DNA of 64,000 nt, from the NCBI GenBank assembly GCA_903970615.1, contig CAJCJH010000087.1, forward strand, positions 1 to 64,000, read 5' to 3'. Positions 36,036 to 45,174 of the stretch are shown in pieces (position 1 is the stretch's first letter; every line of letters starts with the position of its first letter). The stretch comes from Rhodospirillales bacterium. Its GTDB lineage: Bacteria > Pseudomonadota > Gammaproteobacteria > Nevskiales > Nevskiaceae. The position numbers and the translations under genes were made by a program. The notes beneath the pieces are model-generated. The model made no database searches. It was given only the letters and a program-made list of their open reading frames with translations, and had not been told where the DNA came from.

Positions 36036-36726
36036 GATTAAAAAATTTTCGTGGTGCAAGAGATCGGGTCGATCGGGATTAGTGCGACGTGCCGCGTGCG
36101 TTCTGTGCGGGCTATTGTTCAGCCTGAGCGCGGCGGCCGCGCCGACCTTGATGGTATTCGGGGACAGCATCAGCGCGGGTTTCGGGCTCGATCCGGGCAG
36201 CGGCTGGGTTGCATTATTGGACACCAAATTGAAGGCACAAAGTTCGCCGGCCTTGAAAAACTGGTCGGTGGTGAATGTTTCGGTTTCGGGCGAAACCAGC
36301 GGCGGCGGGCTGGCGCGGCTGCCAGCGGCGCTGGCGCAATATCACCCGCAAATGCTGTTGATCGAACTCGGCGGCAATGATGGCCTGCGCGGTCAGCCGA
36401 TCTCGGCGATGCGCGCAAATCTGGAAAAAATGATCGTGCTCGGCGCTGCCGCAAAAGCTCAGCCGGTGCTGATGGAGATGCGTATCCCGAGCAACTACGG
36501 GCCGCTATATACGGACCACTTCACCCAGACTTTCGCGGCGGTTGCGCAGGCACAGCACGTTGCGCTGGTGCCGTTCTTCTTGATGCCGCTGGCGGCCGAC
36601 CGCGCGCGCTGGTTTCAGGACGACGGCATTCATCCGAACGCAGCGGCGCAACCGCTGCTGGTGGATGCAGTGTGGCCAACGCTGCAACCGCTGCTGATGA
36701 AATTGGGCGCCGCAGCGGTCCGATAA
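36034..36726 (+). CDS. tesA: Acyl-CoA thioesterase I / lysophospholipase L1
   Basis: Periplasmic SGNH hydrolase, acting on acyl thioesters, lysophospholipids and arylesters. Block I GDSISAGFG (catalytic Ser45 from this start), block III GGNDGLRG, and block V DGIHPNAAAQ with Asp and His are present. A signal peptide (VRRAACVLCGLLFSLSAAAA) precedes. The ATG 36034 overlaps the ybbA start; a GTG at 36082 would leave a cleaner signal peptide and room for a leader, so the true start is uncertain. 230 aa from the first start (E. coli 208), consistent with the shorter alternative. Confidence 0.93.
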   Translation: MIKKFSWCKRSGRSGLVRRAACVLCGLLFSLSAAAAPTLMVFGDSISAGFGLDPGSGWVALLDTKLKAQSSPALKNWSVVNVSVSGETSGGGLARLPAALAQYHPQMLLIELGGNDGLRGQPISAMRANLEKMIVLGAAAKAQPVLMEMRIPSNYGPLYTDHFTQTFAAVAQAQHVALVPFFLMPLAADRARWFQDDGIHPNAAAQPLLVDAVWPTLQPLLMKLGAAAVR

Positions 36727-36914
36727 TTGCTGCCCGCTTCACGGGATTTTGTATGATTCCATCAGGGAAGTGCGACGATCCGCAGCGGCGGACTCCGCTC
36801 GATGATTTGCAGCTTGGAAAACTTTGCCTGGGGCCGGGCTTGCATCTTCGGTAGCGCTTCGTCCGTAAAGACTGAAACAACTAACACCCGGCCGCAGGCC
36901 ACATCACATCCAAC

Positions 36915-38270
36915 ATGAAAATTGCGGTTATCGGCACCGGTATTTCGGGTCTCGGCGCTGCTCATTTTCTGGCGCGCCGGCACGAGGTCACCGTGTTCGA
37001 GCAGGACAGCCGCGCGGGGGGTCATACCAATACTTTCGATGTCGCCACACCGCGCGGCACACTCGCCATCGATACCGGATTTATCGTCTGCAACCCGGTG
37101 AACTATCCGAATTTTTATCCGTTTCTGAACGAGCTGGGTGTGCGTTTGCAGGACACCGATATGTCGCTCGGCGTTTCGGTGGAAGAGGGCCGCATCGAAT
37201 GGGCGGGCGACGAGAATCTGGCAAAGATTTTCGCGCAGCCGAGCCTGATGTTTTCACCGACGCACATCCGCATGCTGCTGGCCGTGGTGCGCTTCAACAA
37301 GCAGGTCAAGCAATTGTTGGCAGACGACGCGCTGCCCGACATCACGCTCGGCGAGTTTCTCGAAATCAACCAATATCCGATGGCTTTGCGCGTGCGTTAT
37401 GTCGCCGCGATGGCGGGGCCGATCTGGAGCACTTCCACCGCGGGCGTGATGGAATTTCCATTTCCCGCGTTCGCCCGGTTTTTTGAATCGCACGGGCTGC
37501 TGAATGTGTACGAGCGGCCGCAATGGCAAACGGTGGTGGGCGGCTCGCGCAGCTATGTGCAAAAGCTGCTGGCGAAGTTTGGCGGCGAGATGCGGCTGAA
37601 CGCAAAAGTGCTGCAATTGCGCCGCGAAAATGGCGCGGCTTTCGTCCGCACCTCGGCGGGCGAGGAGCGGTTCGATGCAGTGATCTGCGCTGCGCATTCG
37701 GATCAGGCGCTAACCTTGCTGCAGGACGCCAGCGACGCCGAGCGTGCGATTCTCGGCAACGTGCCTTATGCGAAAAATCGTGCGTATCTGCACACCGATA
37801 AAACGCTGCTGCCGCGCCGACGCTGGGCCTGGAGCAGCTGGAATGCGATTCTGAAATCCGATGCGCTCACCGACGAACCGATCGGCGTGACGTACTGGAT
37901 GAACCAGTTGCAGCGCCTGCCGAAAGCCATCACCGGCGACACGCAATACATCGTTTCGCTGAATCCGCCGCGGCTGCCGGATCCGGCGAGCGTGCTGTAC
38001 GAAGTCGATTACGAACATCCGCAATACAACCCGGCGACGATTCAGGCGCAGGCGCGGCTGGCGGAAATTCAGGGCCAGCGGCACATCTGGTGGGCCGGCG
38101 CGTGGACGGCGTATGGTTTTCACGAAGACGGCTTCAAATCCGCCTTGCGCGTGGTCGGCGCGATCGATCGGGATTGCCTGCCGCCTTATGTCAGCGGCAT
38201 CGATTTGCAGCTGCCGAGTAACGACCGCTTCAACGCGCCGATGGATTCTGCGGCGCCGGCATTGGCATGA
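36915..38270 (+). CDS. FAD-dependent amine oxidase-like oxidoreductase
   Basis: 451 aa, N-terminal Rossmann FAD site IAVIGTGISGLGAAHFLARRHEVTVFEQ followed by AGGHTNTFDV, typical of the NAD(P)-binding/amine-oxidase proteins found next to DUF1365 and cyclopropane synthase genes. The C-terminus has the second FAD-contact region RHIWWAGAWTAYGFHEDGFKSALRVV. First gene of an operon: its stop overlaps the DUF1365 start (ATGA), and cfa follows. Proteins of this group are implicated in modification of unsaturated or cyclopropane fatty acyl chains (for example furan or methylated fatty acids), but the reaction here is not determined by sequence. No signal peptide; probably inner-membrane associated or cytoplasmic. 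Confidence 0.87.
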   Translation: MKIAVIGTGISGLGAAHFLARRHEVTVFEQDSRAGGHTNTFDVATPRGTLAIDTGFIVCNPVNYPNFYPFLNELGVRLQDTDMSLGVSVEEGRIEWAGDENLAKIFAQPSLMFSPTHIRMLLAVVRFNKQVKQLLADDALPDITLGEFLEINQYPMALRVRYVAAMAGPIWSTSTAGVMEFPFPAFARFFESHGLLNVYERPQWQTVVGGSRSYVQKLLAKFGGEMRLNAKVLQLRRENGAAFVRTSAGEERFDAVICAAHSDQALTLLQDASDAERAILGNVPYAKNRAYLHTDKTLLPRRRWAWSSWNAILKSDALTDEPIGVTYWMNQLQRLPKAITGDTQYIVSLNPPRLPDPASVLYEVDYEHPQYNPATIQAQARLAEIQGQRHIWWAGAWTAYGFHEDGFKSALRVVGAIDRDCLPPYVSGIDLQLPSNDRFNAPMDSAAPALA

Positions 38271-39145
38271 GCCAAATCTCGCACGCTGGCGATCATGGCG
38301 ATCTGTGCGCCGACGCCGCGTGGAGCGACGACGCACCCGCGACGCACAATCGTGAATCTGCCGACGTGCAGCCGTCTGCGCAGCCCGCCGCCGCAGTTCT
38401 CTACAGCAGTCGCGTGATGCACCGTCGTCTGATCGCGCCGTTTTATCGCTTCGCCTATCGCGTGTTTTATCTGCTGCTGGACGTCGATCGCATCGACGAA
38501 GCCGCGCGGGGCTTGCGGCTGTTTTCGCACAATCGCTTCAACCTGCTGGCATTTCACGATAGCGATCACGGTCTCGAACAGCCGGGTGGCTTGCGCGTCT
38601 GGGCCGAAGGCGTTTTGGCCAATGCCGGCATCGCGCTCGACGGCGGCCGTATTCGTCTGCTGGTGCTGCCGCGGCTGCTGGGTTTCGCGTTCAATCCGAT
38701 CAGCCTCTGGTATTGCGAACACCGCGATGGCCGCTTGCGCGCGGTGATCGCCGAGGTGCGCAATACTTTCGGAGAAAAACATGCTTACCTGCTCGCATCC
38801 GACGGTCAGCCGATGCCGTATGAAGCTCTGTACGAGAAGGAAAAATGTTTTCACGTGTCACCGTTTTTCGATCTGGTGGGGCGTTATCGATTCAGCCTGA
38901 ACGAGCCTGCCGAGCAGTTGCGGGTGTTGATTCACGAAACCCGCGAAGGCGTGCCGATTCTGGACGCCACGCTCGCCGGCGAACGCTTGGGTTTGACCGA
39001 TTCCGCAATCGTGAAGCTGGTGTTGGCGATGCCGCTGATGACCTTGAAAGTCGTCGCCGGCATTCATTGGGAAGCTTTGAAAATCTGGGCACGCGGCGGG
39101 CGCTTCCATCGGAAGCCGGCGCCGCCGGATGTGCCGGTCAGTTGA
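38267..39145 (+). CDS. DUF1365 family protein
   Basis: 292 aa. Family features are VMHRRLIAPFYRFAYRVFYLLLDVDRID, LRLFSHNRFNLLAFHDSDHG, VLPRLLGFAFNPISLWYCEH, and VAEV-like RNTFGEKHAYLL followed by KCFHVSPFFDLVGRYRFSL. An N-terminal extension of about 40 residues (including an alanine-rich part) precedes the conserved VLYSSRVMHRR core, and an alternative start at MHRR is possible. The family is nearly always linked to an FAD amine oxidase-like gene and a cyclopropane synthase, as here, and is presumed to act on fatty acyl chains; biochemical role unknown. It ends 14 bp before cfa. Confidence 0.88.
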   Translation: MSQISHAGDHGDLCADAAWSDDAPATHNRESADVQPSAQPAAAVLYSSRVMHRRLIAPFYRFAYRVFYLLLDVDRIDEAARGLRLFSHNRFNLLAFHDSDHGLEQPGGLRVWAEGVLANAGIALDGGRIRLLVLPRLLGFAFNPISLWYCEHRDGRLRAVIAEVRNTFGEKHAYLLASDGQPMPYEALYEKEKCFHVSPFFDLVGRYRFSLNEPAEQLRVLIHETREGVPILDATLAGERLGLTDSAIVKLVLAMPLMTLKVVAGIHWEALKIWARGGRFHRKPAPPDVPVS

Positions 39146-39159
39146 ACAGGTAAGTGAAG

Positions 39160-40446
39160 ATGAAACCAGACAATTTCGACAAGCAGGACTCGCTCGACAA
39201 GCTCATGAGCCGCGATGGGTTTTCGCCGGATTTGCCGCGTGCGTTTTCCGCGCAGGCGGATCACGGCACGAAAGGTCTTTCGCTCGGCTTGAAAATCCTG
39301 ATGTACATGCTCTCCGGCATAAAAATCGGCTCGATGGATATCACGCTGCCGAACGGTGCCACGCGCCATTTTGAAGGCGGCGAGCCGGGGCCGCATGGCA
39401 TCTGGAATATCAAGAGCGAACGGCTGGTCGGCCACCTGTTGCGCTCGGGCGAAGTCGGCATCGGCGATTCCTACCTGGAAGATTGCTGGGATTCGCCGGA
39501 TCTCACCCGCCTGCTGCAAGTGATGTTTTTCAACGAACCTTATTACAAGGGTCCGTTCGAGAAAAACTGGCTCGGCCGCGTGCATGGCTGGTGGCAGCAT
39601 CAGCGCCGCGCCAACACCAAGGTGAAGGCGAAAAAGAACATCGAGTATCACTACGATCTCGGCAACGAGTTCTACAAGATGTGGCTCGATGAAACGATGG
39701 CGTATTCGTCCGGCATGTACATCGAGCCGAACGAAACGCTGATGGATGCGCAGATCAACAAGTTCAAGCTGATGTACGAGCGGCTCGAACTGACGCCCGA
39801 ACATACGCTGCTCGAAATCGGTTCCGGCTGGGGCGGCTTTGCGATTTATGCGGCGACGCATTCCGGTTGCCGCGTGCATTCGATCACGCTGTCGCAGGAA
39901 CAGCTTGCCGAAGCGCGCATCCGCGCCGAAAAAGCCGGCGTGGCCGATCGCGTGACATTCGAGATTCGGGACTACCGCGATGTCGTCGAAAAATACGATC
40001 GCATCGTTTCGATCGAGATGTACGAAGCGGTGGGCGAGAAATTCTGGCCGGGTTATTTCGCAACGATCTCGAATGCCTTGAAGCCCGGCGGCAAAGCGGC
40101 GATCCAGGGCATCACGATCGATCCGGCGCGCTTCGACAACTACCGCAGCAAGCGCGATTTCATCCAGAAATATATCTTCCCCGGCGGCATGCTGTGCCCG
40201 CCCGCGCACTTTGAAAATCTTGCAGGCGCGGCGGGGCTGAAGCCGAGCGATGCCAAATTTTATGCCAAGGATTACGCAGATACACTCGCGCAATGGCACG
40301 TCAACGTGCTGGCCGTGCGCGATAAAGTGGTGCAGCAATTCGACGAGCGCTTCCTGCGCATGTGGCGCTATTATCTGAGCTATTGCGAATGCGGCTTCCG
40401 CAACGGCGCCTGCGATCTGATGCAGATTACGTTGAGCAAGGCGTGA
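39160..40446 (+). CDS. cfa: Cyclopropane-fatty-acyl-phospholipid synthase
   Basis: SAM-dependent methyltransferase that converts cis double bonds of membrane phospholipid acyl chains into cyclopropane rings. 428 aa. The SAM motif LEIGSGWGGFAIYAATHSG, NIEYHYDLGNEFYKMWLDETMAYSSGMY, the CFA signature VSIEMYEAVGEKFWPGYFATI and the C-terminal YLSYCECGFRNGACDLMQITLSK are present. An in-frame GTG six bases before the ATG at 39160 is too close to the AGGT sequence to be used. Third gene of the FAD-DUF1365-cfa operon; a terminator hairpin follows 83 bp after the stop. Confidence 0.96.
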   Translation: MKPDNFDKQDSLDKLMSRDGFSPDLPRAFSAQADHGTKGLSLGLKILMYMLSGIKIGSMDITLPNGATRHFEGGEPGPHGIWNIKSERLVGHLLRSGEVGIGDSYLEDCWDSPDLTRLLQVMFFNEPYYKGPFEKNWLGRVHGWWQHQRRANTKVKAKKNIEYHYDLGNEFYKMWLDETMAYSSGMYIEPNETLMDAQINKFKLMYERLELTPEHTLLEIGSGWGGFAIYAATHSGCRVHSITLSQEQLAEARIRAEKAGVADRVTFEIRDYRDVVEKYDRIVSIEMYEAVGEKFWPGYFATISNALKPGGKAAIQGITIDPARFDNYRSKRDFIQKYIFPGGMLCPPAHFENLAGAAGLKPSDAKFYAKDYADTLAQWHVNVLAVRDKVVQQFDERFLRMWRYYLSYCECGFRNGACDLMQITLSKA

Positions 40447-40528
40447 CTTCGTAATCGCTTGGGATCAATCATTTCGATCTGCGGTCTGAACGCTTGAGGT
40501 TCAACGAAGTTTAGCCACGGGTTTTTCC

Positions 40529-40555
40529 AGCCCCGCCTCGCGCGGGGCTTTTGTT
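40529..40555 (+). terminator. Intrinsic terminator after cfa
   Basis: AGCCCCGC (40529-40536) pairs with GCGGGGCT (40542-40549) around a 5-base loop and is followed by TTTTGTTTG. GC-rich stem plus U-tract fit a Rho-independent terminator for the cfa operon; the next gene starts 15 bp later with its own ribosome-binding site. Confidence 0.8.
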
Positions 40556-40570
40556 TGCGGAGATGAAATC

Positions 40571-40903
40571 GTGACCGGCCGACTCAAAATAATCTTCACG
40601 CTGATCCTGCTGACCATCCTCAGCGGCACCATCTGGGCGAGCCTGCAAATGCCGTTCTGGAAAACGCCGCAAGCGGTCGTTACGCACCCGTGGTTCATCG
40701 CCACACTGATCGATTGCTATCTTGGCTTCTTCACGTTCTGGCTGTGGGTGGTCTACAAGGAAGCTTCGGTGATTCGCGCAGGAATCTGGCTCGTGCTGAT
40801 CTTCGCGTTCGGCAATATTGCGATGGCGACTTATGCGCTTATCACGCTATGGCGCTTGCCGGCCGGTGCGCCGATCGAAGCTTTTTTGTTGCGCCGCAAA
40901 TGA
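40571..40903 (+). CDS. DUF1475 family membrane protein
   Basis: 110 aa with three transmembrane helices, matching the DUF1475 pattern: KIIFTLILLTILSGTIWASLQMPFWKTP, HPWFIATLIDCYLGFFTFWLWVVYKE and WLVLIFAFGNIAMATYALITLWRL. Start is a GTG with GGAG ten bases before it. Function unknown; members are often near lipid-modification genes, as here after cfa. It overlaps the following DUF2062 gene by 4 bp (ATGA). Confidence 0.85.
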   Translation: MTGRLKIIFTLILLTILSGTIWASLQMPFWKTPQAVVTHPWFIATLIDCYLGFFTFWLWVVYKEASVIRAGIWLVLIFAFGNIAMATYALITLWRLPAGAPIEAFLLRRK

Positions 40904-41400
40904 ATCACGAAGTCACACCGCCACAAGGCTCGTTCTGGAAACGACGCATCGTCGCGCCGATCGCCGCACAGTTGAGTCAGGGCATCACGCCGGAAAAAAT
41001 TGCGCTGACACTCGCGCTCGGCACGGTGCTGTCGCTGTTCCCGATCATGGGTTCGACCACGCTGCTGTGTACGCTGGCAGCCTTGTTGCTGCGGCTGAAT
41101 CAGCCGGTCATCCAGCTGCTCAACTGGATTTGTTATCCGCTGCAACTGACGCTGCTGATTCCGTTTTACCGCGCCGGCGAATGGCTCGGCGCGCCGCATC
41201 TGGCGCTATCGATTCCGCAGATGATCGATCGCTTCAAAGCGGGGGTGTGGCAGTTCATTCAGGATTTCGGCCTGATTGCGCTCGGCGGCATCGGCATCTG
41301 GTTTCTGGTCGCACCGCCGGTTGCGGCACTGCTGTATTTCGGCCTGCGCCCGCCGCTGCGGGCACTCGCCGCGCGCACGGCACGCGCACGCAAGGCTTGA
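40900..41400 (+). CDS. DUF2062 domain membrane protein
   Basis: 166 aa. The DUF2062 pattern is clear: an amphipathic start (FWKRRIVAPIAAQLSQGITPEKIALTLALGTVLSLFPIMG), then STTLLCTLAALLLRLNQPVIQLLNWICYPLQLTLLIPFYRAGEWL and a final helix pair (LIALGGIGIWFLVAPPVAALLYF). Function is unknown; in many Proteobacteria it is near envelope genes. The start ATG overlaps the DUF1475 stop. A stem-loop follows its stop and separates it from the oppositely oriented DUF1624 gene. Confidence 0.85.
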   Translation: MNHEVTPPQGSFWKRRIVAPIAAQLSQGITPEKIALTLALGTVLSLFPIMGSTTLLCTLAALLLRLNQPVIQLLNWICYPLQLTLLIPFYRAGEWLGAPHLALSIPQMIDRFKAGVWQFIQDFGLIALGGIGIWFLVAPPVAALLYFGLRPPLRALAARTARARKA

Positions 41401-41403
41401 TCT

Positions 41404-41433
41404 TTTGAGTCCCGCAAGGGCGGGTGGCTCAAA
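41404..41433. terminator. Hairpin between convergent genes
   Basis: TTTGAG (41404-41409) and CTCAAA (41428-41433) flank CCCGC-AAGG-GCGGG (41411-41424), giving a two-part stem with small internal bulges. It lies between the DUF2062 gene and the end of the DUF1624 gene and overlaps the stop of the latter. T and A runs on the outer arms would allow termination both ways. Weaker than the other terminators here. Confidence 0.5.
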
Positions 41434-42625
41434 CATAACTGAGCCACCAGTAGTCCTTGTTCCGCCGCTTGTAATCGGCATACCAATGACATAGCGGATA
41501 CAGCATCAGCACCACAATCAGCCAGACCGCGTAAACCCGCAGCAGGCTCGGCTCATAACCGCTCGGCAGCTCCGGATGACGCACCTGGATATTCGGCATC
41601 ACGCCGTACATCACGCGCGCGCCGAGCAGCGCCAGGCCATGAATCAGCGGCACATGCAGCAGATAGAAAAACATCGGCACGCGACCGAACACGCTGACCG
41701 CCTGCGCCAGTCTGCCGCGCGCCGATTCCAGCCACGGCAACAGCAGCAACACCGGGCTGAGCGTCATCAACAGATATTGCAGCGACGGCGGATATTTGCT
41801 GACGTTGAGCACGTCGAGCGCGGTGAACACGGCGCCGCGCGGATTGATCTGCCACAGCGAATGATCGCCATAAAAGTTAGTCAGCCGCAGCAGCAGGAAC
41901 AGCGCGATCATTTCAAGGCCGATGAACCGCATGAAGCGCGCGCGTTCAGCGGCCGGCCTCAGCAACACCTGGCCAAAGGCATAGCCGAGCGACATCACAC
42001 CGATCCACGGCACCAGCGGATATAACGCCAGAATCTCGAATCCAGAAGCGGTGTGCGCATCGAGCGGCTCATGCGCGATCGCCCAGGCCCAGCCTTCGAT
42101 CGTGTGTTCGCCGCCGAAGCCCTGCGGATGAATGCCGTCGAAAAGATTGTGGCCGAACACCAGCAGCAGGCCGATGGCAACGATGCCGCGCAGCGGCAGA
42201 AACAACATCAGCGACAGCCAGACCATCGACCAGCCCAGCGCCCACAGCACCTGCAAGTTGACGCCGTCGACCGCGAAACGCCACATGAAACTGTTCCAGG
42301 TGATTTCAAGAAACACCAGCCACAGCCCGCGGGTAACGAGGAATCGCTGCAAGCCCGCGCGATCGACACCGGTATTGCGCGCATACAAAAATGCGCTGGT
42401 GCCGGCCAGAAACATGAACGTCGGCGCACAGAAATGCGTGATCCAGCGCGTCAGGAAAAGTGCGACGGACGCCTTGCCCAGATCGGTCGGATCGTAAGGG
42501 AACGGACTGACGAAATCACGCACATGATCGATCGCCATGATCAGCATGATGATGCCGCGCATCAAATCGATCGAAGCGATGCGCGGGCGATCGATGTTGT
42601 CGTTCGTGGTCTCGCTGCCCGGCAT
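41429..42625 (-). CDS. DUF1624 (heparan-alpha-glucosaminide N-acetyltransferase-like) membrane protein
   Basis: 398 aa polytopic membrane protein with about ten helices. The family start is RIASIDLMRGIIMLIMAIDHVRDF, with the histidine-containing DHVRDF region, then WITHFCAPTFMFLAGTSAFL and a large middle loop with HNLFDGIHPQGFGGEHTIEGW. Related proteins are YeiB-like acyltransferase-like permeases that may transfer acetyl groups across the membrane onto sugars. The substrate is unknown. No operon partner is evident; the 93 bp to the upstream hypothetical gene is short enough for cotranscription. Confidence 0.85.
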   Translation of the reverse strand: MPGSETTNDNIDRPRIASIDLMRGIIMLIMAIDHVRDFVSPFPYDPTDLGKASVALFLTRWITHFCAPTFMFLAGTSAFLYARNTGVDRAGLQRFLVTRGLWLVFLEITWNSFMWRFAVDGVNLQVLWALGWSMVWLSLMLFLPLRGIVAIGLLLVFGHNLFDGIHPQGFGGEHTIEGWAWAIAHEPLDAHTASGFEILALYPLVPWIGVMSLGYAFGQVLLRPAAERARFMRFIGLEMIALFLLLRLTNFYGDHSLWQINPRGAVFTALDVLNVSKYPPSLQYLLMTLSPVLLLLPWLESARGRLAQAVSVFGRVPMFFYLLHVPLIHGLALLGARVMYGVMPNIQVRHPELPSGYEPSLLRVYAVWLIVVLMLYPLCHWYADYKRRNKDYWWLSYV

Positions 42626-42718
42626 CGATGACTTCCCGGCCTCAGGTTCTCGTTCGATCTTTAGTCGCCTCTCGAATCCTTCGCGCTAGAGAGATATCTA
42701 CGAGCAGGCGCAGAATTG

Positions 42719-43426
42719 TCACGCGCGTTTCGCGTGCAACACCGGCGCATCGGCTTCATCCACCGATTTCAGCAGCAGGCTGGCCATCACCAATAGCCAG
42801 GCGAAGAACACGCCGGCCGGAAGCCAGAACGAGAACAGGCCATTCCATGCAAACGGTCCGGTCTTGAAGACGAACGCCAGCCCGGCCGGGATCAGCAGCA
42901 GGGCTGTCCAGAGATTGAGAAACGCCACCCAGCGCGGAAACACCGGCTGCGTGCGCTGGTCGCCGAGAATTCCCCACGCGATACCGCAATTCTGCGCGAC
43001 GAAAGTCGGAAACGGCGTGAGAAAAAACAGCCACGCGGCATCGTTAAGCAGCATCGTCAATTGCGGACTACGCTCGGGCCGGAACGCCGTCAACAGGAAA
43101 CCCAGCTCCGGCAACAGCAGTAGCACGGTGCCGATGGAACCTGCGCCCAGTTGCAGATAAACCGGCGTCAGCCCGACACCCTGCATACGCCGCATCTGCA
43201 CCGAAATGCTGGCAATGAAAGGCAGATAGAACACATTCGACAACACCGCGAGCAGCATGCCGATACGGATCAGCGCCGTGTGCGACTGGTAAATCGCAGC
43301 GACTTCATCGGCGCCGAGCGACGGCGATGGCGGCGGCACGAAACCGGCCGTCAGCAGCCCGGCGCCAAGCAAGGCCGCAAAAACAAATCCGCACCAAGCG
43401 CCTGTTTTTTGATCTGTCGTTGTCAT
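42719..43426 (-). CDS. Hypothetical membrane protein
   Basis: 235 aa with about six hydrophobic segments, starting GAWCGFVFAALLGAGLLTAGFVPPPSPSLGADEVAAIYQSH and continuing with several helix pairs. The pattern, with a conserved PPPSPSxxADExAxFY-type loop after helix 1, is one I associate with uncharacterised membrane proteins of Actinobacteria and Proteobacteria, but I cannot name a function. On the same strand as the WS/DGAT gene upstream and the DUF1624 gene downstream. Confidence 0.7.
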   Translation of the reverse strand: MTTTDQKTGAWCGFVFAALLGAGLLTAGFVPPPSPSLGADEVAAIYQSHTALIRIGMLLAVLSNVFYLPFIASISVQMRRMQGVGLTPVYLQLGAGSIGTVLLLLPELGFLLTAFRPERSPQLTMLLNDAAWLFFLTPFPTFVAQNCGIAWGILGDQRTQPVFPRWVAFLNLWTALLLIPAGLAFVFKTGPFAWNGLFSFWLPAGVFFAWLLVMASLLLKSVDEADAPVLHAKRA

Positions 43427-43546
43427 CGCCGCATCTCCCCGATTCTGTTTGGTTGAAGTTTATTGCTGCGCAAGCCTTCACTCATGGCGAAGGCCTGCAA
43501 ACTATCAGGGCTCGAGTGCCTCTGCTGAAAATTGCACGACCCAGGT

Positions 43547-44941
43547 TCAGCGCGCGCCGACCGCCGCTTCCAGCTCGTCCAGCGCCTCGCCGGTATACAC
43601 CGCCAGCCGCTGCATGTGCGGCAGTGTATCGCGGCATCCGGTGTAACCGAAGTTGAGCTTGCCGGCGTAGCTGACGCAGGTGATGTTGAGCGCCTGGCCG
43701 TGTTGCAGCACTGAAACCGGATACATCGCTTCGAGTTTTGCGCCGGCGAAATACAGCGGTTTTTCCGGGCCGGGCACGTTGGAGATGGCGAGGTTAAACA
43801 TCGGCCGGCCGTGACCGCCGATACCGGTGAGCTGGCTCAGCACGAACGGCGCCATGAACAGCATCGTGTAGGAATTCATCGCCGCGCGCGGCAATTCCTG
43901 CAGCAGTTCTTTCGCGCGCAGGGTGGATTCGTGGATCGCATTCAGGCGCAGCAGGGGATCGGCCACATCGGTGCCGAGGTTGGCGAGAATGAAGCTGATC
44001 GCGGTGCCGAGCGCGTGATCGCCTTGCGGCCGCACCGAAACCGGCAAGCCCGCAGTGAGGGCTTCGCCGGGCAGTGCGTGCAGTTCCTTCAGGAAGCGGC
44101 GCAGGGCGCCGGCGCTGGCGGCGAGTACGACATCGTTCAAGGTGACGCCGGCATTTTCCGCCAGCGTGCGCAGCCGCGTCAGCGAATATTGTTGCGTAGC
44201 AAATCGGCGCGCGGGAGTGATGCGTTGATTCAGCAGAGAGGTCGGCGCATCGAATGGCGAGATCAGTGGGTCGCCTTCGCCGCGATGGCCGAGCTTCCAC
44301 GACTCGGCAACGCCGCGCACCGCCTTGCGCAGATTGCCGCCTTCGCGCCGCACTGCTTCGATCAGCGCGGCCATCGGTTCGACCGACGCGGTGTGTTCTT
44401 TTTTCGCATGCTCCGGCGATGAGGCGCCAAACGACCAAGGCGGCGTGAAGCTGCGCTGACGCACGGACGTGCCCATCGCCTTTTGCAGCAGCCGCATGCC
44501 GCCGACGCCGTCGATCAGCGAATGATGCATCTTGGCGTAGAGCGCGAAGCGTCCGCCTTCCAGACCTTCGATGATGTGGACTTCCCACAGCGGCTTGTCG
44601 AAATCCAGCGCATTGGAATGCAGCCGCGAAACCAGCACGCCGAGCTCGCGTTCGCCGCCCGGCGCAGGCAACGCGGAATGACGAACGTGATAATCGAGAT
44701 CGAGATGATTGTCGGTTTCCCAGGCCGGCAGAATGCCGCGCAAAATTGAAGGTTTGAGCCGCAGGTTCCACGGCGCTTCAAACTTTGCAGGCTGTTTCAG
44801 CAGCATTACCAGATCGCGCACGAAGCCCGGCCTGGCCTTCGGCGGCGGCGAAAAAATCTGTAGCGAGGCCACGTGCATCGGTGTCGCGCGGGTATCCACA
44901 TACAGCCACGACGCATCCAGCGGCTTGAGCCGTGTAGCCAT
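43547..44941 (-). CDS. Wax ester synthase / diacylglycerol acyltransferase
   Basis: 464 aa bifunctional acyltransferase that makes wax esters and triacylglycerol from acyl-CoA for storage. The catalytic motif HHSLIDG is at residues 139-145 (second His is the base). The family PLW motif (DKPLWEVHIIEGLEGGRFAL) precedes it, and C-terminal elements include a region with NLAISNVPGPEKPLYFAGAKLEAMYPVS. AGGAG is about 10 bases before the ATG. It is followed by small membrane protein genes, and the acyltransferase gene lies behind it on the same strand, suggesting storage-lipid capacity. Chain specificity cannot be deduced. Confidence 0.93.
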   Translation of the reverse strand: MATRLKPLDASWLYVDTRATPMHVASLQIFSPPPKARPGFVRDLVMLLKQPAKFEAPWNLRLKPSILRGILPAWETDNHLDLDYHVRHSALPAPGGERELGVLVSRLHSNALDFDKPLWEVHIIEGLEGGRFALYAKMHHSLIDGVGGMRLLQKAMGTSVRQRSFTPPWSFGASSPEHAKKEHTASVEPMAALIEAVRREGGNLRKAVRGVAESWKLGHRGEGDPLISPFDAPTSLLNQRITPARRFATQQYSLTRLRTLAENAGVTLNDVVLAASAGALRRFLKELHALPGEALTAGLPVSVRPQGDHALGTAISFILANLGTDVADPLLRLNAIHESTLRAKELLQELPRAAMNSYTMLFMAPFVLSQLTGIGGHGRPMFNLAISNVPGPEKPLYFAGAKLEAMYPVSVLQHGQALNITCVSYAGKLNFGYTGCRDTLPHMQRLAVYTGEALDELEAAVGAR

Positions 44942-45174
44942 TTTTTTAGTTCTCCTCGGAATTTGCGGTTACTTTACGCGAGATGCCGGACGCGGATTTC
45001 CCGCAGGAACCATCGGCGTCATCCGACAGCTTGCGTTTACCGCGAGTTGCAAGCCGCTTTCAGCTACGCCGATCAATCACTGATCAAGCCTTGATGACTG
45101 AGCTGATGCCGGGACTGATCGCTCGCCAATGCTTGTCTGAATTGCAGCCGAATGCCGACCAAAATAAGCGCCGG

